Assembly: GCA_001632435.1 (NCBI GenBank)
Contig: KV424052.1
Location: 1-64,000, forward strand
Direction of reading: 5' to 3'
Source of the DNA: Calocera cornea HHB12733
Lineage: Eukaryota > Basidiomycota > Dacrymycetes > Dacrymycetales > Dacrymycetaceae
DNA: 64,000 nt
Shown here: piece after piece, positions 10,759-22,321 of the stretch
How positions within the stretch are numbered: the stretch's first letter is position 1
How the letters are laid out: every line of letters starts with the position of its first letter
Notes under the pieces: model-generated
Seen by the model: only the letters and a program-made list of their open reading frames with translations
Databases searched by the model: none
Told to the model about the DNA's origin: nothing
Position numbers and translations under genes: made by a program

Positions 10759-12409
10759 ATGAGCGCGCTTGTTGGGAGCTCCGATGGACGAGGGCCAAGT
10801 CTGGGCGCTTTACTTCTCAAATGGAGGGCGAGAGCCGATACACTCCTTGATCGGATCAAGACGGGTGTCATTATTATGACCACCAAGGTGATCGGCATGC
10901 ACGATGTACGCTTCTCCTTTCTACTTTATACGTGAAATCAAAAATATATACCTTGCTCTATTCAGATTGTACACTCGCACAATGGTGAAGTTCGTCAGCT
11001 TGCTGAGAAGCTCGCCTTAATCAACATCAAAGTCCTGACCCAGCTCTCCCCAACCTCTGACTTGGATCCGTTTACCCTGAAGCTGTTGCAAGACGTTACA
11101 ATGTTCGTTGGGTGCGTCTTCGTTAAATCATCGGCTGATTGCTATACGCTCAACATTGGCCGCTATTGAAACACTTGGAGACTGTATACCTGTTTTGACT
11201 ACTGCTCAAAATCAACTCAGAAACATGGGCCATCAACGAGATGCTGCTCGATTTACGCAGCTCGTTGGAGACCTGCTCTCCCATAGTGACCGAAATCTCG
11301 CTATCCGAAGACTGGAAGAGGCAAAGGCTGAGTTCGCGGGTATTCGCGACCATTTGGGCGAAGCGCAATGTATGCAGGGACTCGTCGACGCTCTACATAT
11401 GCTTGACCGTAACAGCGAGGCACTGGCGATGCTGGCGAATGCTACCAAGAAATTCCAAGTGATCCCCGATGGTCTGGGTGTGACGCAGTGTACGCAGCGG
11501 ATGGGAGATGTTCTCCTGATGCTGGGCCGCTATACAGAAGCCCTCGGGAAGTTTCAACGTGCGATGCCCCTCCTCGTGGCCCTCAATGACCAATACGGAG
11601 TAGCGCATTGCATGGATAGCCTCGGCAACGCCTTGCGCCTGCTGGATAGGAACGACGAGTCTCTTGCTATGCTTCATCAGGCAGTCATCAAGTTCAAATT
11701 CTTAGGGGACCGTTCTGGAGCAGCGCAATGCATGCGTACCATTGGAGATGTATTACACATGCAAGACCGTACTCACGAAGCCCTTTCAAAGCTCGAAGAG
11801 GCTAGGGCGGTCTTTTTCGGCATCAATGACCGCATGGGAGCCGCACAATGCACGGAGTCTTTGGGTAACGTACTACTACTGATGTCTCATTATCCGGAAG
11901 CGCTTGCAAGCTTAGAGCAGGCACGCGCAGAATTCAACTCCCTAGGCGATCGGCTTGGCACAGCTCAGTGTACCCAGAGCATTGGAGATGCTTTGCGAAT
12001 GCTGGCTCGGCATGACGAGGCGTTAACGAATTTTGAATTGGCTGGTACGGAGTATCGAGCGATAGGCGACCGTCTTGGTTGCGCCAACTCTCTGCGGGGC
12101 ATCGGGGAAACTCTACGAATGCTATTGCGATACGAAGAAGCTCTAGTGAAGCTGGAACAAGCGAAAGCAGAATACGAGGCAATGGAGGATCATCTCGGAA
12201 TGGCAAACTCCCTCAGGTGCCTCGGACAAGTGCTCCGGAAATTGTCTCGACTAGAAGACGGATACAGAAAAGTTTGTGAGGCAAGATCTGAGTACGAGAC
12301 CATTGGTGACCGTCTGGGTGCCACCAATTCCATGCGCGATGTGGGAGAAATTTCGCGCATGCTCGGGCGGCATGATGAGTCTATGAGTAAATTGGCATTG
12401 GTGAGGTGA
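10759..12409 (+). CDS. NLR-family relative lacking the NB-ARC domain (N-domain + TPR)
   Basis: Proposed exons 10759-10905, 10966-11111 and 11221-12409 (147+146+1189 nt; 493 residues). Exon 1 (GRGPSLGALL, IKTGVI, KVIGMHD) and exon 2 (QLAEKLALIN, LTQLSPTSDLD) match the first two exons of the intact NLR at 37712 in sequence and splice phase. The protein then passes straight into tetratricopeptide repeats of the pattern ALxxLEQAKAEFxxIGDRLGxAxC, about eight repeats. The whole P-loop/NB-ARC/winged-helix block is missing. The third splice (GTGCGT donor, CTCAG acceptor) restores the frame; the spliced-out 109 nt still show TPR homology. After the TGA at 12407, about 1.5 further TPRs can be read in the same frame to about 12711, so the C-terminus is truncated. 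Either a functional NB-ARC-less paralogue or a decaying gene. Confidence 0.55.
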
Positions 12410-12711
12410 GGCGAGTTCGAGACTATTGACAACCGTGTTGGCATAGCACATTGTACACGAAGAATCCGCCAGATTCTGTGTACACTAAGTCGTTATGAGG
12501 AAGCAGCTGCGAAGCTCGAGCAAGCCGACGCAGAGTTCAACAGCATTAGAAGTTCACCGTGGGATGGCCAAACAGGACAATCCGCTTCCTCATATCGCCA
12601 CGCTTGTACCTCATTCAGAAGAGGCCTAAAGAAGCTTCAAGCACGCAGACGCGAGCTGCGCTTCAAGTGCCGCGTAGGGGAGTGCGGAAGGGTATACGCT
12701 CACCAATAATG
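12410..12711 (+). pseudogene. TPR homology beyond the premature stop
   Basis: Directly after the TGA at 12407-12409 the same frame continues with TPR-like sequence (EFETIDNRVGIAHCT, SRYEEAAAKLEQADAEF) and then loses the repeat pattern before a TAA near 12710. The stop lies in a short GTGAG duplication. Best explained as the former C-terminal end of the upstream NLR-type gene. Confidence 0.55.
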
Positions 12712-13379
12712 GCACCTTTCATGGCTCCCTCGGAATTGGTGCTTCTTGACATAGCAGCCGTACAGTATGTCTCCTCGCAACCCTCGAGTTCTCTCTGATC
12801 CACGTGGTAGGACACATAGACGTACATGAGGAGAGCGTGAATTATTGTGTTATGACAAAGATACCAAACAAGAGAGTTGCAGCTAATTGCAATTTCGGGG
12901 CGCAAAAGTGGTGCGAGTGCCATCAAGGGTGAGGGAGATGTGAGGCTTTGCTCGGAAAACGCGCTGCCGGACTGCGGTAACGATGGGGGAGAACTTTTAC
13001 CCGCCCGCACGAATATGACATAATCCAAGAAAGTCTAAATCTTGCCCGCGCCGGCTTGGACCCTGCCGAGGGATCTGCATTCAGCCTAAACAAGCCTCCA
13101 CTAGTGCACCAGCTCCGAAGCGTGTGGAATCGGAGGGAATCTTGCGGAATGCCCAGTCCAGGCACGACTCGGAAAGAGATGCCGAGGGCCGCTTCACAGT
13201 TGCTACTGTAGATAGCGAGTGAGTGGATGCGGGCAGCACGCCTGGGCGGTACGGATGTCGTAATGATATTTTGATTGCGAAAGCTGAGCCGAGGGCTCGG
13301 ATAGATAATGCAAGAAAGAGCGTATGAGATGATCCCCGTGAGGTAGGAATAGAACAAGAAAAGATACGACAACAGCCTA
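12712..13379. other. Intergenic between two 3' ends
   Basis: About 670 nt between the NLR-type remnant and the 3' end of the homogentisate dioxygenase gene. Open frames are short and lack recognisable content. No gene supported. Confidence 0.5.
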
Positions 13380-15157
13380 CTACTCCTTCACGTCCTTGTT
13401 GGAGAGGGTCTTTCCGCTGACGTCGGCGAGGGGCGGGAGGCCCTTCTTGTGCAGGTCGGCGTTGATGGTATCGATATGGTTCATGAACTGAGCCTTGAGG
13501 TCGTCCCACATCTTGGGCTCGTGCTCGTGCAGCTTTCCGGAGCGCTTGATGGCGTAGTCTGTGAGGGTGAACATCATGCAGCTCTCGAACATGAAGGCGA
13601 TGGAGCCGTCGGAGATGTACTGCGGGGTGAGCTCCATCTCCGTCGCGGCCTTGAACTCGTCGTAGGCGACGCCGTGCGGGGTGAAGCCGCACTCGTACGA
13701 GGCGCCGCCCGGCTGGAATGCGTCGGAGCGGCCGCCGTACTGGCCGTAGATGAGGCCCATGAACTCGGACGCGGCGTTGCGGTGGTAGTAGGGGGGCCGG
13801 TACGTCTGGTGCGCGACGTCCCAGCGCGGGGAGAAGATGAGGAAGTCTGCGAGGGGCGTGCCGGGGACCTTGGACGGCGCGGTGAGCACGCAGAAGATGG
13901 AGGGGTCGATGTGGTCCTTGGAGATGGAGCCGACGTTGATGAACTTTTCGAGGGCGTACTTTGAGGGCACGTAGTTGCCGTGCCAGGCGACGACGTCGAA
14001 CGGCGTGTGCTCCTGCTTGCAGTTGAACAGCTTGCCGCACAGCTTGTACACGATCTCCCACGGGGACGGGTCGATGTCGAACGCGGCGACCGGGTGCTCA
14101 AAGTCGCGCGGGTTCGCGAGGCCGTTCGCGCCGAGCGGGCCGAGCGCGGGAAGCTCGTAGTGCACGCCGTACACCTCCTGGATGTCTACGGGACATTATG
14201 AGTACGACTCCGGGCGACAGGAGCAAGGACTCACAGCCACGGGACGGGCCGTCCGGGAGCTTGACCTTGAACCTCAGTCCGCGCTGGATGATTGCGACCT
14301 CGCCGGGGCGGACCATCATGTGTCCCTGTTCTGTCTGTATATCGAGCCTGCCTTTCTCGGGGACGATGAGGAGATCGCCGTCGTTGGTCGCAAAGGCGCG
14401 CTTCTCCATGTCCTTGTTGCAGGCGTAGATGTGGATCGCCAAGCCCTCCTTGAGCGTGGGGTCGCCGTTGCCCGCGATCGTCTTGAGCCCATCGACAAAG
14501 TCGACGGCGCCGCCCTTGGGGATGTCGAAGGGCGTCCAGGCGAGCTGGGTGGCGGAGACGTGCACGCGCGGGTTGTTCGGCAGGAAGTTGCTCTCCAGGT
14601 CCGGGTTCTGGGGCAGCTCGGTGAACCCCTGGTGGGCGACGGCGGGCCGGATGCGGTAGAACCACGCGTTCTGGTTCTGGTGGCGGGCGGCGACGAAGGA
14701 GGTGGCGGTGAGCTGCTCGGCGTAGAGGTCGTACGCGCACTTCTGCGGCGAGTTCTGCGCGTGCGGGAGCGTGCCCGGGCTGCACACGGATGGGGGAATA
14801 AGCGCCGGCGGACACGGGAGGGAAGGGCGGGGAGGGGAAGGCTTACATGGCCTCGCTGGCGAACCGGTTGCCGAATCCGACCTGGGAATCACATGCTCGG
14901 GTCAGCGCCGAATATGCAGGAAGGGACGGGAAGACAGTGCGCACCTGGTACGTGTACGGGTCCTTGCTCGTGTCGCCGTTGTCGCCGAGGACGGCGTACC
15001 CGCCGCGCTGGGTGTTGAGCCCGCGGCGGAAGGTGCGGAGGGCGGCGGCGGGGGCGGGGGCGGTGAGGAGGGGCGCTGGGCGGGGTCGGGCAGCTGCGAG
15101 GGGCCGGGGGAGGGCGGGGAGGCGGGCGAGGGTGCGCGAGGCGGGGCGGCGGTACAT
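13380..15157 (-). CDS. hmgA: Homogentisate 1,2-dioxygenase with N-terminal extension
   Basis: Four exons: 15157-14945, 14881-14847, 14779-14235, 14185-13380; phases agree and give 532 residues. The enzyme opens the homogentisate ring to maleylacetoacetate in Phe/Tyr catabolism. Diagnostic segments: DPYTYQ-VGFGNRFASEA-PGTLPHAQNSPQ at the core N-terminus, VPEKGRLDIQTEQGHM, and the iron-binding area YYHRNAASEFMGLIYGQYGG followed by GFTPHGVAYDEF, which hold the His/Glu/His ligands known for this family. Unusually, about 65 residues precede the normal start. They are rich in Arg, Ala, Leu and Pro, almost free of acids, and look like a mitochondrial presequence. There is no internal Met before the catalytic fold, so the extension cannot be trimmed by choosing a later start. 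Confidence 0.92.
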
Positions 15158-16064
15158 TCTGGTTGAGCAGATGGGCCTTGGGCGGTTGCGGGTGCCATTG
15201 GCCTGTGGCTGCTTTATACGCCCCGCCGTGACCGCCGCGTGATCGGCGCTCTCCTCTGCAGCGGGGATGAGCGTTCACCCGCACCCGCCCATACCGTCGA
15301 CGGGCAGGCGCCTAGTCAGTGAGCGACCGGAGACACGTTTACCCGCGCAGGCTCATGCCCGGGCAAGGGTCCTGCGGGGAGTCCCCGCCCGGCCTCACTA
15401 ATCTATGCATCCACATCGTTATGGACAGTACAGTACAGCACCGAACAGTGCGGCGTTGCGCGGTGGGAATATCGCGCCCGGCTGAGCGAGCGCGGTGGGA
15501 GGATTTCGATCGATGCAGTACTCTACCCGCACGCTTGGGTACCAATGTGCTTATGGGGCGGTACCCGGACCCGGCCCTCAACCCCCTCCAATGCTGGGTC
15601 GTGCAGTCATACTGGATGGGCACCCCCGCCTGCCCGTTCAACAGCACGTACTCATTCCGGCTCATACATCCTCCAGGCCGCAGTCCAGCCCTCTCCAAAG
15701 CGCAAGAGCAGCATTCAGACCGCGGGCGGACACCGCACCGCGTCTTCCTCCCCACCCTCCAAACGCGTCAGGACGCAGCAGCATTCTATTTCTGATCGCC
15801 CTTCCCCCGCAGCCGGGTGCTTCCCCAGCCTACAGATACGGTGCTGTGCTGTGCTGTGCTGTGCGACCTGCCTGTTCGGGTCGTGCGCGCCCAGGCGGCC
15901 GAGGCCTCCACTGTTCCTGGCCGCCGTTGCAGGATTGACGAATAGACCAGGGGCACGCGCCCTCCACTGCTCGAACGTGCAGCGTCAACCTCGCGCCCGC
16001 CGTCCGTCTTCCCGTCACACCACCATCCATCTCTCTGCCCACCCTCCGCCCTGCACCCACCCTC
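15158..16064. other. Intergenic, GC-rich, with GTGCT pentamer repeat
   Basis: About 900 nt between the divergent 5' end of the dioxygenase and the 3' end of RMT2. No gene supported. A short tandem array of GTGCT (four full copies plus GTGC) lies at 15841-15864. Confidence 0.55.
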
Positions 16065-17556
16065 CTAGCCCGCCCGCAACCTCCCCACGGGCAACCGGTA
16101 CCACCCGACGCGAAAATAGCTCCTCGTGTCCTCCCACGCGTCCCGGACGTCCTGCTCCACCCACACGTCCTCCCACTCCGTCTCGATCCGCAGCTGGGCG
16201 AGGTGCAGCTCCGCGAGCCGGGTCGACACGTCGTAGAAGAGCGCGTCTGGGGTGAGGTGAGTTGGCACCGGTGAGGATGTAATGACAGGGGAAGGGGAGG
16301 ACGCACTGGTCGCCCCGAGGCCGTTGAAGAATGAGAAGCGGGCGTGGGGGCCGGACAGGATATGCGGCAGGAGGGCGAAGAACTCCATCAGATCTGCACC
16401 ATCTCGCAGTCAGATTTCCGCCTCCATGCCTTAGAGGAAAACAGCGCAGCGCACCCGCATAGTCCTCCGAAAACGTGTCAAAGAACACGACATCCCACCT
16501 CTCCCCCTGCTCCCCTTGCGCGCTCAGCACATCCTGCCACTTCCCCCTCCGCACCTCCACCCCTTTCTTCCCCATCCACCCCGTCGCTTGCATGTGCGCC
16601 AGCACGTCCGGGTGGGGCTCGATGATCGTGTGTCTTGTGGGGGAGAGGGCCTGGAAGAGGCTGTCGATCTACTTCTGGGGTTAGCGGGCTCAGGAGGGAG
16701 GGGGGGGGACGAGGTGGTACGCACGATCCCTAGGCCGAAGCCGACGTTCAGCACACGCAACCCGTCCACCCCCTCGGGCGGCTCGGCCTCGCTCAGCAGG
16801 TGCACGGTCTCCTCCACTACCCCACTATCAGCGCGCTTCCAAGACACACGGCAAGAGGCAAGCGAGAATCCGAAAAGGAAAGAGCACGCACTGATCCGCC
16901 TCTCCCACCCCATCATCACCCCGACCTGCACGTCCCTCCCGTCCGCATCCTGCACTACGACGGCGCACACCTCCTGCCCTGCGCCGTCCTGCCGGTACAC
17001 GAGGCGTGAGGCGAGGAAGGACTCGAGGTCGCCTGCCGGGGTCGGGTCGAGTACTTTGAGCGCCGAATGCGACGCTAGGAGGTTGAGCAGCAGTTCTATA
17101 TACGGTGTGCGTGAGTGGGTGTGGCCAGGGAGGCGGATGGAAGGGCAGACCGGAGCGCAAACCGGCGTCGCGGATCAACGTATACGTGCCCTCCTCATTC
17201 CTCGAGATCGCGATGTCGCCCGCCGTATTCCCCAGGTTGTCCACTAGCCCCGTCCAGCTCAGCGCCCTCCTCTCAATAGCACACAACAGCTACAACGCAC
17301 CAGCATTCCACACGCCCCCGCCCTCCAACACCGCTCTCACCGCCTCCTCGCTCCCCCACTCAGCGGCGTAGTGCAGCGCGCCCCACCCAGAGTCGGGGCT
17401 CTGGTACCACGCGGGCGCGCCGTCTGCCAGCGCGGCTTTTACCGCCGGCAGGTCGTGTGCCAGCAGGGCGCTGTGAAGGACGGCGGCGGATTCGAGTAGC
17501 TCGGGAGGGAGGGCATCGGTAGCGGAGGAGAAGTCGAGGTTGTCGGCGTCGGACAT
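16065..17556 (-). CDS. RMT2: Protein arginine N-methyltransferase 2 (delta-N type)
   Basis: Seven exons: 17556-17301, 17243-17151, 17095-16892, 16816-16725, 16668-16455, 16393-16307, 16246-16065; all phases fit, 375 residues. The N-terminus has ankyrin-like repeats (ALHYAAEWGSEEAVRAVLEGG, DNLGNTAGDIAISRNEE), as in RMT2. The class I methyltransferase fold shows the SAM motif VLNVGFGLGIIDS, then HTIIEPHPDVL and WDVVFFDTFSEDY. The C-terminal GLGATNALFYDV and YFRVGWYRLPV segments are typical. The yeast enzyme methylates the delta nitrogen of an arginine in ribosomal protein uL11. I took the third in-frame Met as start (MSDADNLDF); the frame is open 20 codons upstream. Length is slightly under that of the yeast protein. 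Confidence 0.88.
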
Positions 17557-17759
17557 GGGAAGGGGGATGGCGTCGCGCATATGCCCTTGTGCACCCCTGG
17601 ACGGCACTCTCTTCATCGGTATGCATCACGTGATTAATATCATAAAAAATGTCAAGATGCGAATTACAGTACAAGCGTGGCGATATTCGCCGGGGAATGT
17701 CACGCTGCAAATAAATACTGCGTGAGAGACGCCAGGCTACTTATCCAATAGTCGCTGGG

Positions 17760-20700
17760 TCAATGACGAGTCCGCCAGCCGCCAAAGCGTCGTCCAATGC
17801 GAGTCAAAGCCGTCTCTCGTGGCTTTTCCTGCATCGGTGGTGTTTGGTCCGAGCTCGGTGCAGGATGTAGCCCCTCCAAAGCCTCGTCACAGTATTCCAC
17901 ACCCCTGTGTTGGCCTATAGCTTCGCACCTCTTTCTCACATCATTCAAGAACTGATCGGCTTCCGCAATCCTGCCCTGGCTCGCAGCGATGTGTCCCAAA
18001 TGCCTGATGCACTCAGCTGCACCAAGCGGATGGCCGATCTCTTCGAATATGAGTTTGACCTCTTGAATCGTAGAGATAGCTTCGTCGTACCGTTCTTGCG
18101 CGTAGAGGATGTCGGCCATACTTTTCATACATTGAGCTGAGCTGAGGAAGTAACCGTTCGCGTCGAATTCCTCTTTCGCCTCCAGCATTGGAACGGCCTC
18201 GTCGTACTTTATAAGCTCGGCGAGCGCATCCGGAATATGCTGCTGACATTGGATGGCACCGAATGAACTTCCTATGGTCTCGAAGGCTGTCTTCGCTTAC
18301 GTCACTTAAACGATCGCTTCGTCCTGCTGGCCAAGCATGTGGAGGATGCTGCTGAGACTCAGCGCGCACTGCGCCTCCCTATGGCGGTCTCCGATCACTT
18401 CGAATTCGCGCTTCGCTTCCTTTAACAGGGGGACGGCCTCCGTGTAGCGCGTTAGCATGCGCAACACCTCGCCCATATGCTCGGTCATTGTGCTGATCTG
18501 AGGCGATCGTCGCATGCCTCGAAGACTACCTTGGCATCCTTCAGCATGTGAAAGGACCTCTGATATTGACCCTTCGTTCGCAGCACATTGGCCCAGCTGA
18601 GCTTGCATTGTGCTGATTGCCTACGGTTCTGGATGGCTTCGAAAACTGGCGTCGCCTCCTCAAAATGATGAATGGCATCTTCGAACTTGTCCAGCGCGTA
18701 GAGCACATTGCCAATGTCGTATGTGCATTGAGCGACCTGTCGCCGAAGACCCATTGCTTCAAAAGCCAATCTTGCTTCCTGCAAAACCGGAAGAGGCTCG
18801 TGAGAGCGACTCATGTTATAGAGCACGACGTCAATGGTTTGGATGGTCTGTGCTTTCGCGAAACGGTCATCGACAATCCCGAATATTGTCATGGCTTCTT
18901 CCAGTTCTTCCAATGCGTCGTCATGTCGACTGAGCATGCAAATCACCTTGTCCTCGTTGCGGGCACACAGCCCAACGGATCGACTATATCCAGTTTACTC
19001 GAAGATTTCTTTTGCTGCCTCCAGCTCGAACAGTGCATCTTCGTATTTGCTGAGGCCTAACAGGACTTGGGCCATATCCTGCATGCACGAAGCGACCCCT
19101 CGTCGATCACCGCCCACTTCAATTGCAGCTTTCGCTTCGAGAAGAAGAGGAACTGCTTCGGAACATCGGCTAAGGAGTCGGTAGATCTCGGAAATGCTTT
19201 GGGTACATCTTGCCGCGCTGTGATAATCATTGAAGGAGGCGAATGCCGCCTTCGCCTCTTCGACTTTGGCGATAGCTTCGTCATGCTCATTTAGGTCGTC
19301 GAGAAGGTTGCCCATACTCCATGCACAGCGGGCCACGCCAACTTGGTCTTCACGCATTTCGAAATATGTGTTGGCTTCGTTGAATTTTTTAATAGCTTGG
19401 TGGATATTTCCTTGCATGTGCAGCATCTCGCCCATGAACCATGTGCACTCTGCTTTCGACCCGCTGGAACCAACGAGTTCCAGCTGCTTACTTGCCTCCG
19501 TTAACAGCGCCATACAATCGCCGTAATACGTTTGATACGTAAAGTCGGCCACTTGCATTGTCGCCAACGGAAATTCCTCCAGCTCGTCCCAGTTCGGAGC
19601 TGACTTCCAGAAATGAAGTAGGACTGCACTGATATTGCCAACTTCCGCAGATAGCAGGTTTACAGCTTGTGCAAAGTCCTCCGTACCGAATTTGTCTACA
19701 TCGGCCGCCATGTGCATGGAATATGAACGCATGTCAGTAAGGCAGGCATTGTCGGGCGGGTGGTGCTCAAGAACGAAATCGCGAGTTGGTGATAATACTC
19801 GGAGTCTCCCCTTGTCGTTGAAAAGAAACGCGACGCCCAACAGCGCAAGTGAAGTGCCTCTGGTGTTCTTGAGAGAAGGCAGCATGCGAGGAAGGCTCGA
19901 AACGTCTGGACCATAGGGCAGCAAACATAGGAGCGATAGTAGGTTGGGTGCCTCCGGATTGTCCTGCATGGTGTGGGAATTGAGAGATAACTGGATTGAC
20001 GCTTCCAGACTGATCAACCGCCCGCTTCCTTCGATTTGAAGGAGGAGCGTCTTCTCCGTTTCGTACGCCTGTAGCAAGTCCGCAACAGCATAAGCTGACC
20101 CTGATGAGCCATGAGGTTGATCGCCAGGGACAGTCCATCGAGCATCAAGAGCAATCGGTCCAGCTTGTCGTCTTGACGTCGAGCAATACGGGTCCATATT
20201 TGACGGGCCGTTTCGAGGGAGAGGGGGGAGAGGGGAACAAGGCACGTTTCAGCCCAGTCGACGGTCGATGGGCGGATTGCGCCTCGCATTGTGATGATGA
20301 GCGATAGCCTTGAAATTCGGCGAGCTCCCCCAATAGAGCGTCCACATTGGACTTGTCCACCGAGTCCCAAGCGGTTTCAACGCTGTTCAGGATCAGAAGA
20401 ACGTGCGGTCGCGACGCAAGTAGTCGACTACTGCCTGCCGCACATTGGCATCGTGTTGCAACCGCAATGACGCCGCGAGCGTCTGCACGATACCTTCTGC
20501 AGAGGTAATACCTTCGCACGTGGCGAACAGAGTTTCCTTCCCGCACTTTGCCTTGACCTTGGCATTGTTGATCACGACGGCTGCAACTGATGTCTTGTCA
20601 ATCCCGCCAGGGCCGGGAAGCGGTACACAACATGCTTCCTTTCGAAGGAGCAGCTCCACGATCGATGTTACAAGTTTTTCTCGGCCATGAAAAACGGTGG

Positions 20701-21513
20701 GGTTGGGCGGTATCTCAACATTGGGAAGATCGGACGGGCTGCGTGATGAAAATTAGTGACTCGTCAACATTTCGTCGTCAATCACTTACACTTCTGTCGC
20801 GTGAGACCCGGGACCCTGCACCGACGTCACGCTAGGTTCATATCCCCTTAACGTGATCTTACCTGCAACTTGAGCTTCCCGAGCTGCTCGTGCACTTCAA
20901 CCACATCAACCGCCTAGACTACCTGAGTACAGATCAGGATGCGGCTGAATAGACAAAAGTATTGCTCCTACCGCAAACTCCAGCATCATCTTATTCAAGT
21001 TCCTACGCAGCTTAGCCACAGTCTCCCTTGCACTGAGGATCGTACTGGTTGAGGTACCGGGAGTTTCATCGAGCATCAAGAATGTCTCCACCTCACTTGT
21101 CGCCCTTATAATTGGTCATCAGTTGTTGAAGATGGGGGAGCAGGAGACAGTGTCGTACTTGCGCAGCCACTCAACCATCTCATCCGCTGAAGCATTGCCT
21201 CCTGCGCCGGGCGGAACACCATCCAAGACCCGCTCGGTGATCCACGTCAATCTGGCGGCTAGCTCCTGGCAGTCTTGTCGGTGGGTTCCAATAATCTCGC
21301 ATCCCGGTAAGACTTCCGTCATCCGGGCTAGCACTCGTGAAATGGCGCACATCCCAGATACCCAGCACTTTCAGCGCTATCGTCACGAGTTTGTCCTTCC
21401 TTGAATCCGATGTTCCGGGCGCCTTGGACTGCCACTGTTTAAGCGCCCTGTTCAGGCCCACTCTGCTCCCATTGGTATCGGAGGTCGATGCGATTATCGT
21501 GAGGTTGCAGCTA
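17760..21513 (-). pseudogene. Decayed NLR (N-domain, NB-ARC, TPR) with multiple frameshifts
   Basis: Read on the minus strand, all parts of the NLR family can be found in order: an exon-1-like segment (GLNRALKQWQS, KVLGIWD, about 21513-21350), exon 2 (QDCQELAARLTWI), short middle exons (EVETFLMLDE, VHEQLGKLKLQ), the NB-ARC (PLPGPGGIDKTSVA, LLILNSVETAWD, LDGLSLAINLMAHQGQ), the winged-helix-like LLSLLCLLPYGPD, then many TPRs down to 17760. The frame breaks near 20400 (between the P-loop and the Walker B region), again around 20250-20060, and in the TPR part near 18990, 18480 and 18200. The Walker A glycine before Lys is Asp (codon 20597-20599), and no start Met is visible in frame. These lesions make it non-functional as an NTPase receptor. 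Confidence 0.75.
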
Positions 21514-22321
21514 GCAGAGGCGGGAAGTCATTCACAGGTTTCGCGCAAGAAAGGCGACAAGGATGGGGGGGGGGGGGGGTTCAAGAGCAAGTGAATGCGG
21601 GGGTCGAAATCGCCTGCACGCTGGGTGGATTATAAGCGCCCATCGTCCCCCGGGAAATGGAGCGTTGAGATCTGCCGTTATCAGGCACGATGAGGCGTCG
21701 GGCTGTGCCGTCCCTATCCCGGCGGTTGGCGCTGAGCACGTGTCTCGGGAATCCATTGTTGCCTGGCTGATGGAAGACATCATGACGACATTGTGGAGTT
21801 TAGTGGTATATTGTAGATAGGACCCTTTAGGTGTGGATGGAGGGGAACAGCAGGAGATGGACGGTGGTGACTCCTTCGCCCCTGGAATTTGACGGAAGCT
21901 AATCACCACCAGCATGGTGGTAACTCATCACTGACGCGGTTTCCCGGCGCATCACAAGATACGTATCCATGATTACAAGCAAAATCTCGTCCCTTGAGTT
22001 GCTCTCGAGCTTCTTCGTATTGTAGCCACGAATGGAATCAAGTGATACGCTTTGATCGTATTGTACAACGGGCCAATGTATCGAGAAACAAGTCAAACAA
22101 GGCAGTCCTAAAACGCGAGCTAAATCTGGGCAATTAGTACATCGGTATGAACACATGGAAGGGTATAAGCGTTCGTGGGAAGAGGTATCAAGATGAGCCG
22201 TGTATGATGACAATCACATGGATAGATGAAATAGAGATGTTCGAGATGAGTAGATCGGTGTGTTGAAACCCTAGATAACTGGCAGGGGATCAGACATGGG
22301 GGGCACAGTAGGTGGTAGAGG
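21514..22321. other. Intergenic with a 14-G run
   Basis: About 800 nt with no supported gene. A homopolymer of 14 G lies at 21564-21577. Frames of about 100 codons on both strands lack recognisable content. Confidence 0.5.

Noticed and set aside
13449..13964. 171-codon plus-strand frame within the dioxygenase locus
   Set aside because: Antisense shadow of the dioxygenase's last exon.
15545..16255. 236-codon plus-strand frame between the dioxygenase and RMT2
   Set aside because: Low-complexity Pro/Arg/Ser sequence running into the antisense of the RMT2 exons, typical of GC-rich spacer.
21899..22213. 104-codon frame downstream of the Cys-motif protein, considered as its 3' exon
   Set aside because: No consistent splice join, and the sequence looks random.
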